Origin: Anaeramoeba flamelloides
Taxonomy: Eukaryota > Metamonada > Anaeramoebidae
DNA length: 64,000 nt
Assembly: GCA_027625915.1 (NCBI GenBank)
Contig: JANTQA010000051.1
Span: 5,208,501-5,272,500, forward strand
Reading direction: 5' to 3'
In this document: piece after piece, positions 61,501 through 64,000 of the stretch
Layout of the letters: each line of letters begins with the position of its first letter
Position numbering within the stretch: position 1 is the first letter of the stretch
Position numbers and translations under genes: made by a program
Notes under the pieces: model-generated
What the model was told of the DNA's origin: nothing
Database searches by the model: none
The model's input: the letters and a program-made list of their open reading frames with translations, nothing else

Positions 61501-61695
61501 AGGTTCGTTTTCACTTGCACAGCTTATTAAAGTTTTTTTAAATTCAGGTGGAGGAACAAGGCAAGGGTTGCCAATACTCATATCATAGACATTGTTCTTT
61601 CCATGAATTTGTTTTAGTTTGAGCCCCTCTGTAAAAAGTTTTCGAATTAACGAAGAGGACTGGTTCATTTGATTGGCAAGATTTGAAAGCGACAT
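58522..61695 (-). CDS. Bacterial-type PLP-dependent aminotransferase (class I/II)
   Basis: Two minus-strand exons, 61,390-61,695 and 58,522-59,469, join in phase 0 (ILM|TNGAAGAINV) into 417 residues. This fold-type I enzyme transfers an amino group through pyridoxal phosphate; the substrate is probably an amino acid such as aspartate or alanine but is not certain. Visible features: SLIRKLFTEGLKLK and DMSIGNPCL..PPPEF at the N-terminus; HGYVPNNG; the cofactor-phosphate loop TNGAAGA; NPNNPTGVVY; the cofactor Asp/Tyr region MIGDDPYQRLVYDG; the PLP lysine in SSFSKDLSLAGERIGYLA; and the carboxylate-binding Arg in GYVRICY. No targeting peptide is obvious, so a cytosolic enzyme is likely. The closest relatives I know are those of Clostridia-like anaerobic bacteria. 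The 1.92-kb intron shows it is now a eukaryotic gene. The intron holds a T3 repeat. Confidence 0.95.
60018..61170 (+). mobile_element. TTAA-type repeat, family T3 copy 2 (in aminotransferase intron)
   Basis: Left end GATAAGGTTTTAGTTACTTT (TTAA lost), then collinear with 43,884-45,010. It is antisense to the gene that hosts it. The right boundary is where similarity fades. Confidence 0.6.
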
Positions 61696-64000
61696 TATTT
61701 TAATATAAAAGGAATTACAAAATTATCTTTAAAATAAAGAAATAAAAAAAATAAACTGTTTTTTTTCTTTATAAATCTTAATTTGGACACATGACTTTTG
61801 TCAACTCAACGTTTCTTTTCACAAGCTCTAAAACTTTTTGAAAAAAAATTTTGTAAAATAAAAAAAAAAGCTTTTCTAAAACACTCAAAATTGGCCCCTG
61901 ACTCACCTCTCAACTAAAACTCTTTACTTTATAATATTTTTTTTTGGTTTTTTTTTTTACCAAATGTGTGCAATTTTACAGTTTGATCCAAAGCAAGGTC
62001 AAACATCTTTTAGTGACTTTGTTTTGGAATATCAATACAATTGATTTTGAATTGAAAAATCTACTTTTTTTTCCTCAGAACAAATGGTTATTCGACAGAA
62101 AAAATTTTTGCAGACTCTGGTTTATTTTCGAAAATCTTACCAACTATTTAACTGTTTTTAAGAGTGTAAAAGTAAAATATATTTTTAATTTTTAAAATTT
62201 CCAAACGAGACAATGTTCAAGAAACCTCTTCAAATTATAAAATTGAATCAAACAGCACTAACGGCGTTTTCTCTTTTTAACATTGTTGTTTAATTAACTG
62301 ATCTCAAAATACTCTATTTATGATTATCCTCCAAACTAATGTTTTTTCCAAGCAATTAATTTGTCTCAATCAAAAACTGTTCACAGCTTAATATTCTTCG
62401 CTTTTTTCAACAAAGATCTCTTTCTATTTGAAAAATACTTTTTGGTAAAAAGGTTTCCTTTTTGAATTGGTAATTACTCTTTATCAAAAAATCACTACTC
62501 ATTTTCACGATTAGCAATTTGGGTGACGAAATACTAAGGCTTGGATCAGTTATATCTGGCTGTTGAGGTCCTGTTTAATTCCAATTATTTGCAAACATTT
62601 TTGAGAAAATTCCCATTTTTCTCTTTTATAACACAATTTAGATCAAGGGTTTTCGACACTAAAACGAAAAGGAACTTTTCATTTTAGTTGGTGTATTAAA
62701 TATTCTTTTATTTTTCAATGCTTTGTTGTTAAAGTAATCGAATTGCCATTAGAAAAAGGTGCAAAAAAGATTTGGCTATTATTTGGCTTTTCTCGTAAAA
62801 ATGTAACGATTCGAAATTTAATTCGGGTTTTACCACCGAATATTCATCAATTGTAGTGTTTTAATTTCCAGACTGAAACTTTTTTAAATCGAAATTTAAA
62901 TAAGAAAATTTTCGTTTTGCGAAGTTATATCTGAAAAGCATCTTAATCAGTAAAATTTTCAAAATGGTAAAAGACCTCAATAGGTGAATGATTTTTGTCT
63001 CCATAATAGAAGATTTTGTTGAAATTCTCAAAACCTTTTTTGCTCTTGTTGTGAACCGTTGGGAAAAAATCTATCTTTAGGGAGCTGGTTGGTTATTTTC
63101 CCAAATATTGCTCGACAGTCAAACCAAATCAAAGAGAATTTTGTTCAGAACCAAAATGACAGATATTATGAATGGGAAATGAACATTTCACATCAAAAAA
63201 CGAAACACACCACCCTTTCAATTTTAAGATTAAAAGGAATATAATACCCCCAACAAGATATATTTTTACAGAAAGAAAAACGAAAAAAAGCAACTCAAAA
63301 TACTAATGATTTTGATCAGAAAGACCAGACATATCACATCGTATTTTGGAAAAATACATCCCACTTTTACAATTAATAGGCGATCAGTCACAGCCTTTTG
63401 CTGATCGTCCTGGAAAAAATCGGCCAAACAAACATGGTAGACTATCAGAATAAAATATTATTTTATTTTAAAGAAAAAACAATAAGAGTGGTTTCCAAAT
63501 TCACACAAATATTTTGAGCTTTTTTGCAAGCTTTTTTTTTTTATAAGTGTTCAAATGCGAAATGAAAAATGAATTTTATTGATCCAAATTCAAAGAAAAC
63601 TTGGGAATTCGTAAGAAACAGGAATTTTGTTGAAAAAAACTGTTTTGTAAATTGGTTAACAAGAATTAAAAAGAAAATTTTGACAACTTTTTTTGGAATT
63701 TAAAAATCTTCAAAATCCATATTTTCAACCCACCTCTGTTACCAATTGATGTATGGGAATTTTGAAGTTATCTTATTCACTAAAAATGAGAAAAAAGCTA
63801 AATTTTGGAATTTTATTCTAAAAATCTTTTAATTTTTACAAAATTTTTCAATATGAAGAAATTTTCCAAACAATAGATTGTAATATTTTTGAAGGATTTA
63901 CCTTAATTCAAGATCTAACCTTTAGGTTTGGTTTAAAAATCAACCTAATTTATAAATATATCTTCCTCTCTTTCAATACTCAAACCTGAATATAAAAAAC
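61696..64000. other. Region upstream of the aminotransferase gene
   Basis: No gene recognised. Between 62,500 and 63,450 the sequence is somewhat less AT-biased and has open frames of about 60 codons (63,059-63,244), but none resembles a known family. A short stem (CGATCAG/CTGATCG, 63,381-63,407) flanks a 13-nt loop. The right end may belong to a gene outside the window. Confidence 0.4.

Overview
The window is nuclear DNA of a eukaryote with a very AT-rich genome. GT..AG introns interrupt most genes, coding exons stand out from T/A-rich non-coding DNA, and every recognised gene ends in TAA. The gene set (RalGAP beta, RGS-DUF547, TMEM208/SND2, DENND6, Kish) is that of an amoeboid or flagellated protist. 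A bacterial-type PLP aminotransferase with an intron would suit an anaerobic lineage such as Anaeramoeba or another metamonad. That placement is an inference from gene content only.

Layout: 3,419-7,911 (+) is most of a RalGAP beta-subunit gene without its 5' exons. 13,165-18,482 (+) is a coiled-coil / RGS / DUF547 gene in four exons. 23,569-24,383 (-) is a complete three-exon TMEM208/SND2 gene. 30,727-40,268 (-) is a complete three-exon DENND6 (FAM116) gene whose second intron is 7.1 kb. 43,021-43,299 (-) is a small gene resembling the Gag1-like clamp/DUF4050 family. 51,383-51,634 (+) is Kish (TMEM167). 58,522-61,695 (-) is a two-exon aminotransferase. For RALGAPB, DENND6 and the aminotransferase, exon phases and family alignment agree across the joins. 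Several products act in the secretory system or on small GTPases and G proteins (DENND6, RalGAP beta, RGS, Kish, SND2), but they are not co-oriented or otherwise linked.

Most of the rest is short interspersed DNA with terminal inverted repeats (TIRs) and no transposase in the window. I find at least twelve families, many with two to four copies here. Four families end in TTAAGG-like termini with TTAA at the boundary (piggyBac-like by target site). One is a TA-flanked foldback element with four copies clustered at 48.7-56.8 kb. One (about 540 bp) carries an open 96-codon frame in one copy. One insertion has an ATTA duplication and a paralogous empty site. A separate class joins a 10-bp tandem array to a long hairpin. 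These elements fill the long introns of RALGAPB, RGS-DUF547, DENND6 and the aminotransferase. A degenerate leucine-tRNA-like sequence lies at 55.1 kb.

I see no rRNA, CRISPR array, LTR element or prokaryotic signal. All alignments are from memory of the families and by eye; no percent identities were computed.
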